Shown here piece after piece: positions 33,279-45,734 of a stretch of DNA of 64,000 nt. The DNA is from Haliangium sp963772315 (lineage in GTDB: Bacteria; Myxococcota_A; Polyangia; Haliangiales; Haliangiaceae). A model generated the notes under the pieces. The model did no database searches, had not been told where the DNA came from, and was given only the letters and a program-made list of their open reading frames with translations. The stretch covers positions 1,736,001 through 1,800,000 of the forward strand of contig CAVYWJ010000004.1 in the NCBI GenBank assembly GCA_963772315.1, read 5' to 3'. Position numbers and translations under genes: made by a program. The stretch's first letter is position 1; the number at the start of each line of letters is the position of its first letter.

Positions 33279-35765
33279 TCACTCGGGCGCCGCAGCAGGC
33301 GCGCCGCGCCTGGCGGCGGCAGGAAGCTCTCTGGGATACAGGCTGGCATCCGGGCGCAGCCGGGTGCGGACGCGATCGATGGTCACGACCATGCTGCCGC
33401 TCTGGTACATCTCGGTCGTGATCTGGAATGGCACGCGCAGCCCTTTGACCCCGCGCACGGCACGGTGATCGGCAAAGCTCATCGACGAGGGCAGGTTGCC
33501 AAATGGCTGGACGTCGAAGCCGCTGGCCCGGGTCACGTCACCGGTGGTGGCGTCCACGTACACGCGCCAGGGCGGCAGCTCACCCGCTCGCAGCTCGACC
33601 ACGTGTACGGTCTTGCCCTCGGCCCGCTCGCTGCCCAGCAGCGCGACCTGGTCGAAGAGCGTGCGCCAGTCGGCACTGAAGGCCAGCAGGTGCTGGAGCC
33701 GCGCCTGGGCCAGGCGGAGGCCGTCGAGCTGCTCGGGCTCATCGAAGCTGCTGTCGACCCAGGCGCTGTCGCCGTTGACGACCTGGACGATGCGTCCGGC
33801 CTTGCCCAGGTCGGCCTCCTGGCGATAGCGGCCCGGGCCCTCGAAGTGCACGCGGAACGTGCCCTCGATGCCGGCGTTGGGAAACCTGATCTTGCCCTCC
33901 ATGACCGCGTGTCCCATGGCGGCGAGCGCGCGGCTGCGCTGGTCCGGGCGTCGCAGCGTGACGAGCGCGTCCATGGTCACGGGCGCATCCCTGGCCTGAT
34001 CGGGCAAGCGCTTGTGCGCGACCGTGGTGCCACCCTGGTGGAACGTGAGCCCCTGGATCTTGCCGGCGGCGTCCTTCTGGAACGTCACGTAGAACTCGCG
34101 GCGCACCCGCAGCGGCCACTTGTCGTCACCGGGCGCGGCGGGCGGCTCGAGCGCGTACCGCGTCTGCCCGGGCACGTCCACGGCCAGGCGGCCGAGATGG
34201 ACGAGCACCTCGACCTCCATCTTGGTCTGGTCGTCCTGATACCTGCCGAGGTAGGGCGCGACCGCGGCCGGATCCACGTGCAGCTCGGGCGCGACGCCCT
34301 CGCGCGGCAGCTCCCAGTCGAAGCCGGCCTGATGCACGTACATGGCGATCACCTGGCCGGTGTCGTCGCGCTCGAACGAGATCGCCACCTCGGCCGTGGC
34401 CTTGAACGGGCGGCGGCCCTGGTCGTCGGGCGGCGCCAGCTCGAACACGTCCTGACCGGGCACGTCCACGGCCAGGCCGCCGTTCTTCTCGCGGACTTCG
34501 AAGCGCGCATCCTGGAACGGCCCGAAGTTGGCGACGTAGGCGCCGACATACGGCGCGAGGTCCTCGCCGGTCGGCTTCCCGGCGCCGGGGCTGCCGAGCA
34601 GCGCGTCGAACACCAGTGACGCCACCTGGCTCTGCAGCAGCGAAGCCGAGGTGTTGCTGAGGAGCACGAAGCCGACGTCGGCCCCGGGCAGGAAGCCCAC
34701 GCTGGCCGAGAAGCCGTCGATGTTGCCGCCGTGCTCGACGAACACCTGCCCCTTCCAGTCGCGCACGAACCAGCCCAGGCCATAGCCGCCCATGCCGCCG
34801 ACCGCGATCTGCTGCTTGCGGGTCTCGGCCAGCGTGGCCTCCTGGATCAGGCGCTTGCCGGCGAAGACGCCGTCGCCGAGCTGGAAGCGCAGCCACGCGG
34901 CCATGTCGAGGACGTTCGAGTGAATCGAGCCGGCCGGCGCCACCGAGGCGATGTCGCGCAGGTTCTCGCGCGTGTGGCGCTTCTGGTCCGGATACCAGGT
35001 GTAGCCCGTGGCCAGCAGGCCGGTCTGGCTCGCGTCGCGCGAGGACATGTACGTCCGCTGCATGCCCAGCGGCTCGAGGATGCGCGTGCGCACCAGCTCT
35101 TCCCAGGCCGTGCCGGCCGCGCGCGCGCTGGCCTCGCCGGCGCCGGCGTACATCACATTGTTGTACTGGAAGGTCTCGCGCAGCGCCGCGGTTGGCTCGG
35201 CGCGCGAGGCGTGCTGGAAGATCTCGTCGCGCGTCAGCGTGCCCGAGGCCCAGAGGACACTCATGCGCGGAAACCCGGTGCGGTGGCTGAGCGCGTCGCG
35301 CAGAGTGGCTTGCTCGCCGGCCTGCGCCTTGACCCTGAGCTGCAGCGAGGGTACGTGCCGCGACAGCGGATCGTCCCACGACATCTTGCCCTCGTCGACC
35401 AGCATGCCGATCGCGGTCGCGGTGAACGCCTTGGTCGACGACCCGATGGCAAACAGCGTCTCGGGCGTGACCTCCTCGTTGCTGGTGAGATCGCGAACGC
35501 CGAAGCCGCGGGCGAACACGATGCGATCGCCGCGCACCACGGCCACGGCCATGCCCGGCACGTGCTGGCGCTCGCGCTCTCGCTCCAGCGCCTCGGCCAG
35601 CCCGGCCAGGCGGGCTTCGAGATCGGCCGCGTCCTGGGCCGGTCTGGCGCCGGGCTCGGCCGGCGCGACGGGCGCTGGCGCCGGCGGCGGGGCGGTTCGC
35701 TGCGGTGGCGCGGAAGGGCCGCACGCGGCAGCGAGGAGGATGAGGACGAGCAAGCGGCGTCTCAT
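33279..35765 (-). CDS. Class C beta-lactamase family serine hydrolase with long C-terminal extension
   Basis: An 828-residue lipoprotein: signal LLVLILLAAAC, then a penicillin-binding-like hydrolase domain about 45-410 with SxxK (Ser109, Lys112 in GSSTK), YNN at 201-203 and EHGGN later in the KTG position. Two repeated about 100-residue modules follow (each with LAVDVPGQ), then a C-terminal 230-residue LolA-like region. Such enzymes act as esterases or peptidases in the periplasm. The length is about twice that of a plain family member. Confidence 0.85.
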   Translation of the reverse strand: MRRRLLVLILLAAACGPSAPPQRTAPPPAPAPVAPAEPGARPAQDAADLEARLAGLAEALERERERQHVPGMAVAVVRGDRIVFARGFGVRDLTSNEEVTPETLFAIGSSTKAFTATAIGMLVDEGKMSWDDPLSRHVPSLQLRVKAQAGEQATLRDALSHRTGFPRMSVLWASGTLTRDEIFQHASRAEPTAALRETFQYNNVMYAGAGEASARAAGTAWEELVRTRILEPLGMQRTYMSSRDASQTGLLATGYTWYPDQKRHTRENLRDIASVAPAGSIHSNVLDMAAWLRFQLGDGVFAGKRLIQEATLAETRKQQIAVGGMGGYGLGWFVRDWKGQVFVEHGGNIDGFSASVGFLPGADVGFVLLSNTSASLLQSQVASLVFDALLGSPGAGKPTGEDLAPYVGAYVANFGPFQDARFEVREKNGGLAVDVPGQDVFELAPPDDQGRRPFKATAEVAISFERDDTGQVIAMYVHQAGFDWELPREGVAPELHVDPAAVAPYLGRYQDDQTKMEVEVLVHLGRLAVDVPGQTRYALEPPAAPGDDKWPLRVRREFYVTFQKDAAGKIQGLTFHQGGTTVAHKRLPDQARDAPVTMDALVTLRRPDQRSRALAAMGHAVMEGKIRFPNAGIEGTFRVHFEGPGRYRQEADLGKAGRIVQVVNGDSAWVDSSFDEPEQLDGLRLAQARLQHLLAFSADWRTLFDQVALLGSERAEGKTVHVVELRAGELPPWRVYVDATTGDVTRASGFDVQPFGNLPSSMSFADHRAVRGVKGLRVPFQITTEMYQSGSMVVTIDRVRTRLRPDASLYPRELPAAARRGAPAAAPE

Positions 35766-35855
35766 GACCGCGCAGCATACCTCACGACAGACGGGACGGC
35801 AGGTCGAGAACCACCCGGGTCGAAAACAGCGCCGCGATGGCGTGGCGCTGCCCCG

Positions 35856-36831
35856 TCAGTCCGTGTGCCAGTACAGCGCGAAGGTGCCGAGCCAGTGGGC
35901 GCCGGCATAGTGCTCGCCGGTCACCCCGGCCAGCCCGGCCTCTGCATGGGCGCGGGCCAGCGCCTGCTGCCCGAGCTTGCGCAACATCCAGGCCCGGCTC
36001 AGGTTGAGGCCATCGAAGTGCGAGAGCTTGCCGTCGGCGCGGTCCACGCACGTCACGGGCGTGAACGGGAACGCAGGCAAGAAGCCCCGCAACCAGGCGC
36101 CGAGCTCGGCCGCGGGCAAGACCCGGCGCATGAGATCGGCCTCGGCCAGGCTGGGCGACAGGAAGTCATACGCCGAGGGCTCGTAGGCCACGGGCGCGGC
36201 CACGTCACGGCCATGGAAGTCGCGCGCCCGCTGCTCGATCTGCGTGGCCAGCGCGGCGTCGCCCACGGCGCGGGCGTGATCGAGCACCAGGCCCATGGCA
36301 AAGGCGCTCTGCGTGTGCTCGCCTCCGCGAATGGGCAAGGGCAGCCGGCCGAGCCAGGCCGAGAAGCGGTCCCGGGCCAGCTGCGCGAGCGGCGCGAGCA
36401 CCCGCTGCCAGGCGGGAAACGCGCCGAGGCTCGGCGGCCAGGAGCAGCAGCCAGGCGACGCCGTAGGGCATCTCGAAGCCGGGATGGCGCGCCAGATACG
36501 CGAGCTCGCCCGCCGCGTGCTCGGCGGTGAAGCTCTGCGCCAGGGCCCGCTCCACCTCGGCGGCCCAGGGCGCGGCCGGGAACATGCGCAGGAGCCGCAC
36601 CAGCGACCAGTGCCCGTGCACGGCAGAGTGCCAGTCGAAGCTGCCGTAGAACATGGGCGTGAGCCGCTGCGGCGGCTGCGCGTCGCCCTCGTCGTGGAGC
36701 ACGTGCGCGATCTTGTTCGGGTAGGGCCGATGCAGCGCCGCCAGCACGAGCGCCGCCAGCTGTGCAGCCGTGTCTGCCCCCAGACCCGGCGGCGCGCCGG
36801 AAGGAGCGCCGGAATTCACGATCGTCGTCAT
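35856..36831 (-). CDS. DUF2891 family protein (one +1 frameshift)
   Basis: About 324 residues when one extra base at 36429 (C on the coding strand, after GAG and before CTC) is removed. N-terminal half: PYPNKIAHVLHDEG, FYGSFDWHSAVHGHWSL; C-terminal half: RGGEHTQSAFAMGL, SPSLAEADLMRRVL, AHWLGTFALYWHTD. These match DUF2891, a helical-barrel family of unknown activity. The frame after the shift continues without stop to 35856. The ATG at 36831 gives a normal N-terminus. Confidence 0.72.
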
Positions 36832-36869
36832 CGCTGGCCAGCCATGAAAACCAGTTGTGAGCGCTTCGC

Positions 36870-37367
36870 TCAGCCCTTCTTGGGGCCGATCAGGGTGTGC
36901 AGCGTGGCCCGCGCCACGACGTCGCCCCCCGCATCGCGGATGATCACTGGCACCTGGATATCGGCGCGCTGGTTCGAGCTTGGCACCTCGATCTCGCACG
37001 TTGCCGTCAGCGTGCCGCGCGCCTTCTTCACGTACTCGATGGACAGGCCCGAGACGATGAAGCGGGCGTCGTCGGGCAGGGAGTAGGCGACCACGATGTT
37101 GCCGGCGAGCTCGGCCAGGTTGGCCAGCGCGATGGCATGGACGCAGCGCAGGTGGTTGCGGACGCTGCGGCGGTCGCGCAGCTGCACCCGGGAGCGACCG
37201 CGCTCGAGCTCGACCACCGAGGCGCCCATCGAGCCGGTGTAGGGCGCCAGGATGCCGACGAGGCGGCTGAACATTTGCGTCCCACCCGGCAGGGTGTGCA
37301 AGCGATCCCAGGCATCGCGTATGGAGTTGCCGGCCTTTTCTATGCTGGGGAGCAGTCGCGCGAGCAT
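36870..37367 (-). CDS. DUF4442 hotdog-fold thioesterase-like protein
   Basis: A 165-residue protein with the hotdog pattern: GASVVELERGRSRVQLRD, CVHAIALANLAELAGN (helix), and a paired strand region RADIQVPVIIRDAGGDVVARATL. DUF4442 proteins resemble acyl-CoA thioesterases. The ATG at 37367 is used; an ATG at 37394 would add nine residues. Divergent from the kinase at 37500. Confidence 0.75.
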   Translation of the reverse strand: MLARLLPSIEKAGNSIRDAWDRLHTLPGGTQMFSRLVGILAPYTGSMGASVVELERGRSRVQLRDRRSVRNHLRCVHAIALANLAELAGNIVVAYSLPDDARFIVSGLSIEYVKKARGTLTATCEIEVPSSNQRADIQVPVIIRDAGGDVVARATLHTLIGPKKG

Positions 37368-37499
37368 GATGCGCGCCACGGTAACACACCGCATCGCCAC
37401 CTGGCGCTGGCGATGGCCCCTCGAACTCCCATGCACCTCGGAGTACACTCTGCCGATCACCATCCGGGTCGTCTCACGAGGACGAGTGTCCAAAAAAAT

Positions 37500-39158
37500 A
37501 TGAGCAAGATGAATGCACCGGTCGGCGTCGGCGAGGTCATCGCCGGCAAGTACGAAGTCGAGCGCCCCCTGGCGGCGGGCGGGATGGGCATCGTGGTCGT
37601 GGCCCGGCACCTGCAGCTCGACAAGCTGGTGGCGATCAAGTTCATGCTGCCGGACCTCCTGCGCGCCGGCATCGAGCCCGATGCCATGGAGCGCTTCGTA
37701 CGCGAGGGCCGGGCCGCGGTGAGGCTGCGCGGGGAGAACATCGCCCGTGTCCACGACGTTGACGTGCTGCCGGACGGCATGCCCTACATGGTGATGGAGT
37801 ACCTGGAGGGCATCGATCTCAGCCATCACCTGCGGAAGCATGGCCCGCTGCCCCTGGGCGAATCCGTGGACTACGTGCTCCAGGCCTGCGTCGGCATGGC
37901 CGAGGCCCATCTCGGCGGCATCGTGCACCGCGACCTCAAGCCGCGCAACCTGTTCCTGACCCGTCGTCCCGACGGCACCCCTCTGATCAAGGTCCTGGAT
38001 TTCGGCATCTCCAAGCTGTACACGGACCCGGGCGCGCAGAGCACCCAGACGGCCGTGATCATGGGCTCGCCATCGTTCATGGCGCCCGAGCAGGCGCAGT
38101 CCGCCCGCAATGCAGACGTGCGCTCGGACATCTGGTCCCTGGGCGTGATCCTCTACGAGTGCACGTCCAAGCAGCTGCCCTACGAGAACCAGGCCAGCAC
38201 CGCCGCGGTCCTGGCCCAGCTCATCTACGAGACCCCGCGCCCGCTCGGCCAGGTGGCGCGCAACCTGCCGGCTGCGTTCTGCAAGGTGGTCGACACGTGC
38301 CTGCAGAAGGATCCTGCCCAGCGCTACCAGAGCATCGGTGAGCTGGCGAGCGCGCTGTCGCCGTTCGCCTCGGCCGTGGGGCGCCAGGCCACGGCGTCGA
38401 TCCACGCGATCATCGGCGGAGCCGCGGGGCTGGCCGCGCCGGGGCCGGCCGCGCCCTGGCAAGCCGAGCGCAGCGCGCCGTTCGAGCCCGCGAGCCAGCG
38501 CGCGAACAACGACGACACCGAAGCGGATCTGCCCCAGGCCGACACGGATCTCGCCCCGGCGGCGCCGTCCCGGATGCAGGGCGCGGCCATGCCTGTCCTG
38601 GCGCAGGCTGATGCCCGTGGCAGCGCCGGGCTGCCGCGCCCCGGCGGCGTGGGCGAGGGCTCGCTGGAGATAAATACCAGCGCGGTCGCCGATGCCCCGC
38701 TGCAGCTGTCGCTGTCTCCATATCGGTCCAAGCCCGAGCCCAGGCGCATCAAGCGCGTCTGGTTCGACAGGCATCGCGTCGCCGAGCTCGCCACGTTGCT
38801 CGCGCTGACCACGCTCACGGCGCTGGTCTTGCTCTCCGGTGCTGGCCCCGCCTGGCTCGACGCCCTGAACGATGTGCTCCACCGCTTCGGCTACCGGTTC
38901 TCGGGCTGGGCGGGCGAGCACGGCCGGCTGCTGGTCGGCCCGGCCTTCCAGATCGCGGGTCCGCTCATGCTCGCGCTCGTGCTCTCGCTCTTCGTTGGAA
39001 GCCTGGCCGCGAGCGTGCCTCTGTGGTGGATTGGTCACAACGTCGTCCACATCGCGCGCTCCATGAGCGGGGTCTTCGCGCGGTCCACGCCCACCACCGG
39101 CGAGGACCACCCCTGGAGCTTCCTGGTTTCGGGTCTGGGGCCTCGCTTCTCCTGTTGA
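37500..39158 (+). CDS. Transmembrane Ser/Thr protein kinase
   Basis: A 552-residue kinase: Gly-loop AAGGMGIVV, Lys in AIKFM, HRDLKPRN, DFG in VLDFGISK, APE in MAPEQ, all intact. The domain ends near 280; a Pro/Ala-rich linker follows, then at least two hydrophobic segments at about 425-445 and 475-505. The C-terminus is short and lacks a known sensor. The ATG is preceded by an A-run without an obvious Shine-Dalgarno. Confidence 0.88.
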   Translation: MSKMNAPVGVGEVIAGKYEVERPLAAGGMGIVVVARHLQLDKLVAIKFMLPDLLRAGIEPDAMERFVREGRAAVRLRGENIARVHDVDVLPDGMPYMVMEYLEGIDLSHHLRKHGPLPLGESVDYVLQACVGMAEAHLGGIVHRDLKPRNLFLTRRPDGTPLIKVLDFGISKLYTDPGAQSTQTAVIMGSPSFMAPEQAQSARNADVRSDIWSLGVILYECTSKQLPYENQASTAAVLAQLIYETPRPLGQVARNLPAAFCKVVDTCLQKDPAQRYQSIGELASALSPFASAVGRQATASIHAIIGGAAGLAAPGPAAPWQAERSAPFEPASQRANNDDTEADLPQADTDLAPAAPSRMQGAAMPVLAQADARGSAGLPRPGGVGEGSLEINTSAVADAPLQLSLSPYRSKPEPRRIKRVWFDRHRVAELATLLALTTLTALVLLSGAGPAWLDALNDVLHRFGYRFSGWAGEHGRLLVGPAFQIAGPLMLALVLSLFVGSLAASVPLWWIGHNVVHIARSMSGVFARSTPTTGEDHPWSFLVSGLGPRFSC

Positions 39159-39168
39159 CGACACCGTC

Positions 39169-39243
39169 ATGGCGGTGCACTACCTGGGCACAGGAATCAT
39201 GATCGCGGTGCTCCTCTTGCTGCTCCGGCGGCTCCTGTCGTAG
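39169..39243 (+). CDS. Possible 24-residue single-span membrane peptide
   Basis: A short frame starting 10 bp after the kinase stop, encoding MAVHYLGTGIMIAVL and a Leu/Arg-rich end, that is, one hydrophobic helix. It could be translated by re-initiation after the kinase. No Shine-Dalgarno is seen and chance cannot be excluded. Confidence 0.25.
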   Translation: MAVHYLGTGIMIAVLLLLLRRLLS

Positions 39244-39351
39244 CGCGGATGAGCCCCCTGCCGCGATGCGCTGTACGAGCTCGCCGTGCCCCCGCGTCGT
39301 CGCTCGATCTCGCCGCGCTGGTGCCCGAGCGCGTGCCGAGCGACCCGCCGG

Positions 39352-40974
<1,623 letters not shown>

Positions 40975-41133
40975 GGCGCGATGTTCGGAGAAACCTCGTG
41001 CCCTTGTCCAGCGCCAGCCGCTGCCCGCCCGTGGGCAAGGAGGGCGGTAGTGAGCACATCGGCGCCGCGCGACAGGATGCACCTGCAGAGAAGATCGCGG
41101 GTAAGACAGCGCCTGGCACGCTCCAGTACACCC

Positions 41134-41154
41134 AAAGTTGCGCCGCGCAACTTT
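41134..41154 (+). promoter_or_regulatory. Perfect 10-bp inverted repeat upstream of avcD-like gene
   Basis: AAAGTTGCGC-C-GCGCAACTTT followed by T and A, 38 bp before the deaminase ATG. It could be an intrinsic terminator of a short upstream RNA, or an operator. In AvcID systems an inhibitory RNA (avcI) is encoded just upstream of avcD, so a terminator-like hairpin here is suggestive, but the RNA itself is not recognisable by sequence. Confidence 0.55.
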
Positions 41155-41192
41155 TACAGGATCGCGACCGTGGTATCTTGGTCAATGAGTCG

Positions 41193-42463
41193 ATGAGCAT
41201 GCACGCGAACACTGGACCCGAGATCGTCGTCGGTCTCGTGGGTGCGATCGGGGTGGATCTGGATGCGGTTGCGTCCGCGCTCGAGCAGGCGTTCGAGAGA
41301 GTCACGTACCAAACACGTCAGTTACGCTTGATCGATCTTCTGCCAGAGCACCTGGCACCGGCGGCGCCGGCTCCCATGGATCGCCGTTACCGCGAGCGAA
41401 TGGACGCCGGTGATCGCTTCCGGAAGACGCTGCAGCGCAATGACGCGGTTGCACTGTTGGCCATGGCAGGAATCCGTGGCGAACGCGAGAGCGCGATGGA
41501 CAGCGATCCTGAACGGTCCATCGAGCGATGTGTGTACTTGTTGCGCTCGCTCAAGACGCCACAAGAGGTCGAGAGGTTACGCGAGGTCTAATGGATCGAG
41601 CTGCTATGTAGTTGCAGCGTATGCACCGAGAGAGTCTCGACGTGACTGGCTCGCCAGGCGCATCGCAGGCTCGCATCATGCTTCGGAATAGGACCGATAC
41701 AAGACCGATGCGGAGGATCTGATCGATCGCGATGCGTATGGGCGCGCAAGTATGGGCAGAACGTGCGCGACACGTTTCCGATGGCTGATGTCTTCCTCGA
41801 CGCCGCAGAACCCGGGCACCTGAAACGTCAAGCAGTTCGGTTCGTGGATCTCCTGTTCGGGCATCCATTTCAAACTCCGACCCGCGATGAACATGCCATG
41901 TTCTTGGCATCCGGGGCAGCGCTACGTTCTGCTTCGGCGGGGCGACAGCTGGTGACGAGCGAGGATCTGGCATCCCTTGCCGACAGCGCGGCCATCCGTG
42001 ATCTCATCGAATTCATGCGCGCCGTGCACGCCGAGATGGCGGCGCTCATGTCTGCTGCACGTCGCGGTGTGGCTGTCGACGGCTGTACGCTCTACTCGAC
42101 CAGCTTTCCGTGCCATGAGTGCGCGCGCCACATCGTGGCTGCTGGTATTCGCCGTGTAGTGTTCATCGAGCCATATCCAAAGAGCCGTGTTCGCTCTCTG
42201 TATGACGATTCGATCTGCATCGACGAAGAGGATGATCGGAAGTGCCGTTCTGCGCATTCATCGGCATTGCGCCGAGGCTGTACATGCGCGCCTTCACTAT
42301 GCCGGACCGGAAAGATGCGCAGGGTCATTGGATTGACTGGGACTCGATCCGGCGTTCGCGCCAGCCTCGGTATGCGGCATCCTCGGATTCTTACCTTTCC
42401 GAGGAGCGCGATTGGATGGTGGTCCTGAGCGAGGCGCTGAGCACCATGGAGGCACAGAGATGA
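41193..42463 (+). pseudogene. Decayed anti-phage dCTP deaminase (AvcD-like)
   Basis: AvcD-type enzymes deplete dCTP/dCMP during phage infection. Segment 1 (41193-41591) has the P-loop-kinase-like N-terminus (IVVGLVGAIGVD). The deaminase centre is later: VHAEMAAL and GCTLYSTSFPCHECARHI (His-Ala-Glu and Pro-Cys-x2-Cys zinc motif), then VFIEPYPKS. Lesions as written: one extra A near 41587-41590, an in-frame TAG at 41689, a net -1 near 41747, and a lost A near 42239. The centre also seems to lack a stretch between RQLVTSE and VHAEM compared with my memory of the family. Lower GC than flanks. Unlike other broken genes here, lesions are mixed, so true decay is likely. Encodes about 423 residues plus gaps. 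Confidence 0.72.
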
Positions 42464-42645
42464 GACAACGAGATCCGAAGTGGCTAGATAGAATCATGGA
42501 AGATGCCGCCCGAAAAGTTGAGGGCAAGCCAAACTGGATGCGCAGTCCAGAGCTGCAGTCAGAGTTCCGCCGCATCGCCGAGCGCCAGCAAGCGCAGCAG
42601 CCGGCATCTGGTGCCGCCAAGCGCGACAAGGAGCCAGCTGAGTAG
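42460..42645 (+). CDS. Small protein downstream of avcD-like gene
   Basis: A 61-residue, charged, helical protein (MRQRDPKWLDRIMED...). The ATG overlaps the deaminase stop (ATGA). Its frame is intact although its partner is decayed. No motif. It may be an accessory of the deaminase system; the AvcID literature describes an RNA partner, so a coupled small protein would be unusual. Confidence 0.5.
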   Translation: MRQRDPKWLDRIMEDAARKVEGKPNWMRSPELQSEFRRIAERQQAQQPASGAAKRDKEPAE

Positions 42646-42665
42646 CTCGTGCGCCGCGTCTGGCC

Positions 42666-44084
<1,419 letters not shown>

Positions 44085-44109
44085 CGTCTGTTTCTTGTAA
44101 CACGGCGCC

Positions 44110-44193
44110 TGAAACAACTCCACCCGGCAGTGAAACAACCCCGGCCTGCGTCATCCCGTAAGTGACTGTAACGAAATAGATCGGGTTGTTTCA
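44110..44193. promoter_or_regulatory. TGAAACAA boxes, likely activator binding sites
   Basis: TGAAACAA at 44110-44117 and 44131-44138 (21 bp, two helical turns apart) and its reverse TTGTTTCA at 44186-44193, all between the divergent genes. The pattern fits upstream activating sequences bound by the adjacent sigma54 activator. Not experimentally known. Confidence 0.55.
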
Positions 44194-44198
44194 CCGAA

Positions 44199-44216
44199 TT
44201 GGCACCGGACGTGCTT
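44199..44216 (+). promoter_or_regulatory. Sigma54 -24/-12 promoter
   Basis: TTGGCACCGGACGTGCTT has GG and GC with exactly 10 bases between them, as required for sigma54. It lies about 40 bp upstream of the dioxygenase ATG and just downstream of the TGAAACAA boxes. Confidence 0.75.
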
Positions 44217-44255
44217 TCTACCCAGAGCGGCCAGCTTTTGCCCCGGAGCCACGCC

Positions 44256-44972
44256 ATGCTGTTTCACCAGCTGTTCGATCCCGAGTCCTCGACCTACACC
44301 TATCTCCTCGCCGACGAGGACACCCGCGAGGCCGTGGTGATCGATCCCGTGCGCGAGCAGGTCGAGCGCGATCTCGCGGCGCTCGCCGAGCGCGGCCTCA
44401 CGCTGGTCCACGTCCTCGAGACCCACGTCCACGCCGACCACGTCACCGGCGCCGCCCTGCTCCGGGCCCGCACCGGCGCCCGGACCATCGTGTCTCGCTG
44501 CGGCGGCGCCCCCTGCGCCGACATCCTGGTCGACGACGGCGATGTCATCCACTTCGGCGCGCACGCGCTCGAGGTCCGGGCCACACCCGGACACACGGAC
44601 GGCTGCGTCACCTACGTCACCGCGGACCACCGCATGGCTTTCACCGGCGACGCGCTGCTCATCCGCAGCTGTGGCCGCACCGACTTCCAGCAGGGCAACG
44701 CCCGCACCCTGTTCCGCTCGGTGCACCGGAAGCTCTTCACCTTGCCCGACGACTGCCTGATCTATCCCGCCCATGACTATCAGGGCCGCACCCGCACCAC
44801 CGTGGGCGAGGAGAAGGCGCACAACCCGCGCCTCGGCGGCGGCAAGACCGAGGACGAGTTCGCCGACATCATGGAACACCTGGACCTCGCCTATCCCCGC
44901 CAGATTCAGGTCGCCGTGCCGGCCAACAGCCGCTGCGGCCGCGTCGATGGTGGCGAGGAGTCGGCCCGATGA
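44256..44972 (+). CDS. MBL-fold persulfide dioxygenase-like protein
   Basis: A 238-residue metallo-beta-lactamase-fold protein with THVHADH metal motif, further ligands in TPGHTDGC and TGDALLI, and an ETHE1-like length. Such enzymes oxidise glutathione persulfide to sulfite. Coupled by a 4-bp ATGA overlap to a TauE-type sulfite exporter gene, and preceded by a sigma54 promoter; together this is a sulfide-detoxification unit. GGAG lies at Shine-Dalgarno distance. Confidence 0.88.
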   Translation: MLFHQLFDPESSTYTYLLADEDTREAVVIDPVREQVERDLAALAERGLTLVHVLETHVHADHVTGAALLRARTGARTIVSRCGGAPCADILVDDGDVIHFGAHALEVRATPGHTDGCVTYVTADHRMAFTGDALLIRSCGRTDFQQGNARTLFRSVHRKLFTLPDDCLIYPAHDYQGRTRTTVGEEKAHNPRLGGGKTEDEFADIMEHLDLAYPRQIQVAVPANSRCGRVDGGEESAR

Positions 44973-45715
44973 TCCTCGCGCTCCCGCTGTCTCTGTTCAT
45001 CGGTATCTCGCTGGGCCTGCTCGGCGGTGGCGGCTCGATCCTCACCGTCCCGATCCTGATCTACGCCCTGGGCGTCAACGAGAAGGCGGCCATGGCCACC
45101 TCGCTCCTGGTCGTCGGCATCACCAGCGCGGTCGCGGCCGTGCAGCACGCGCGCGCCGGCAACGTGGTCTGGCGCGTCGCCATGGTGTTCGCGCCCGCCG
45201 GCATGCTCGGCGCCTTTCTCGGCGGCATGGTCGCCCGCTACATCCCGGCCTCGCTGCTGCTCATCATGTTCGCGATCATCATGATCGGCACCGGCCTGTG
45301 CATGTGGCGCGGTCGCAAGCTCCCGTGCGTGCACCAGCAGGGCGCGGCCAGCCTTCCGGTCGCCAAGATCCTGCGCGAGGGCATGGTGGTCGGCGTCGTC
45401 ACCGGCCTGGTTGGCGCCGGCGGCGGCTTCCTCGTGGTGCCCGCGCTCGCGCTCCTCGGCGGCCTCTCCATGCCCCTGGCCGTCGGCACCTCGCTGGTGG
45501 TCATCTCGCTCAAGTCGTTCGCCGGCTTTGCCGGCTATGCCAGCCACGTCCAGATCGACTGGACCCTGGCCGCCCTGGTCACGGTCACGGCCGTGGTCGG
45601 CTCGTTCGCAGGCGCCCGCCTCATCCGCCACGTGGCCCCCGACCACCTGCGCAAGGGCTTTGCCGTGTTCGTCCTGTGCATGGCCGCGTACCTGCTCTGG
45701 AAGCAAATTCCCTGA
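44969..45715 (+). CDS. TauE/SafE family sulfite/organosulfur exporter
   Basis: A 248-residue membrane protein with 8 predicted segments. Two family repeats: GLLGGGGSILTVPILIYALG and TGLVGAGGGFLVVPALALLGG. It would remove sulfite produced by the upstream dioxygenase. Confidence 0.9.
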   Translation: MILALPLSLFIGISLGLLGGGGSILTVPILIYALGVNEKAAMATSLLVVGITSAVAAVQHARAGNVVWRVAMVFAPAGMLGAFLGGMVARYIPASLLLIMFAIIMIGTGLCMWRGRKLPCVHQQGAASLPVAKILREGMVVGVVTGLVGAGGGFLVVPALALLGGLSMPLAVGTSLVVISLKSFAGFAGYASHVQIDWTLAALVTVTAVVGSFAGARLIRHVAPDHLRKGFAVFVLCMAAYLLWKQIP

Positions 45716-45734
45716 GCCTGCCCGGGCGCCCGCG

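Noticed and set aside
36870..39170. Minus-strand frame joining DUF4442 with antisense of the kinase
   Set aside because: Only the last 165 residues are a real protein; the rest lies opposite kinase motifs.
41193..41691. Separate short kinase-like gene ending at 41591
   Set aside because: Following sequence continues the deaminase family in a shifted frame, so it is the front part of one broken gene.
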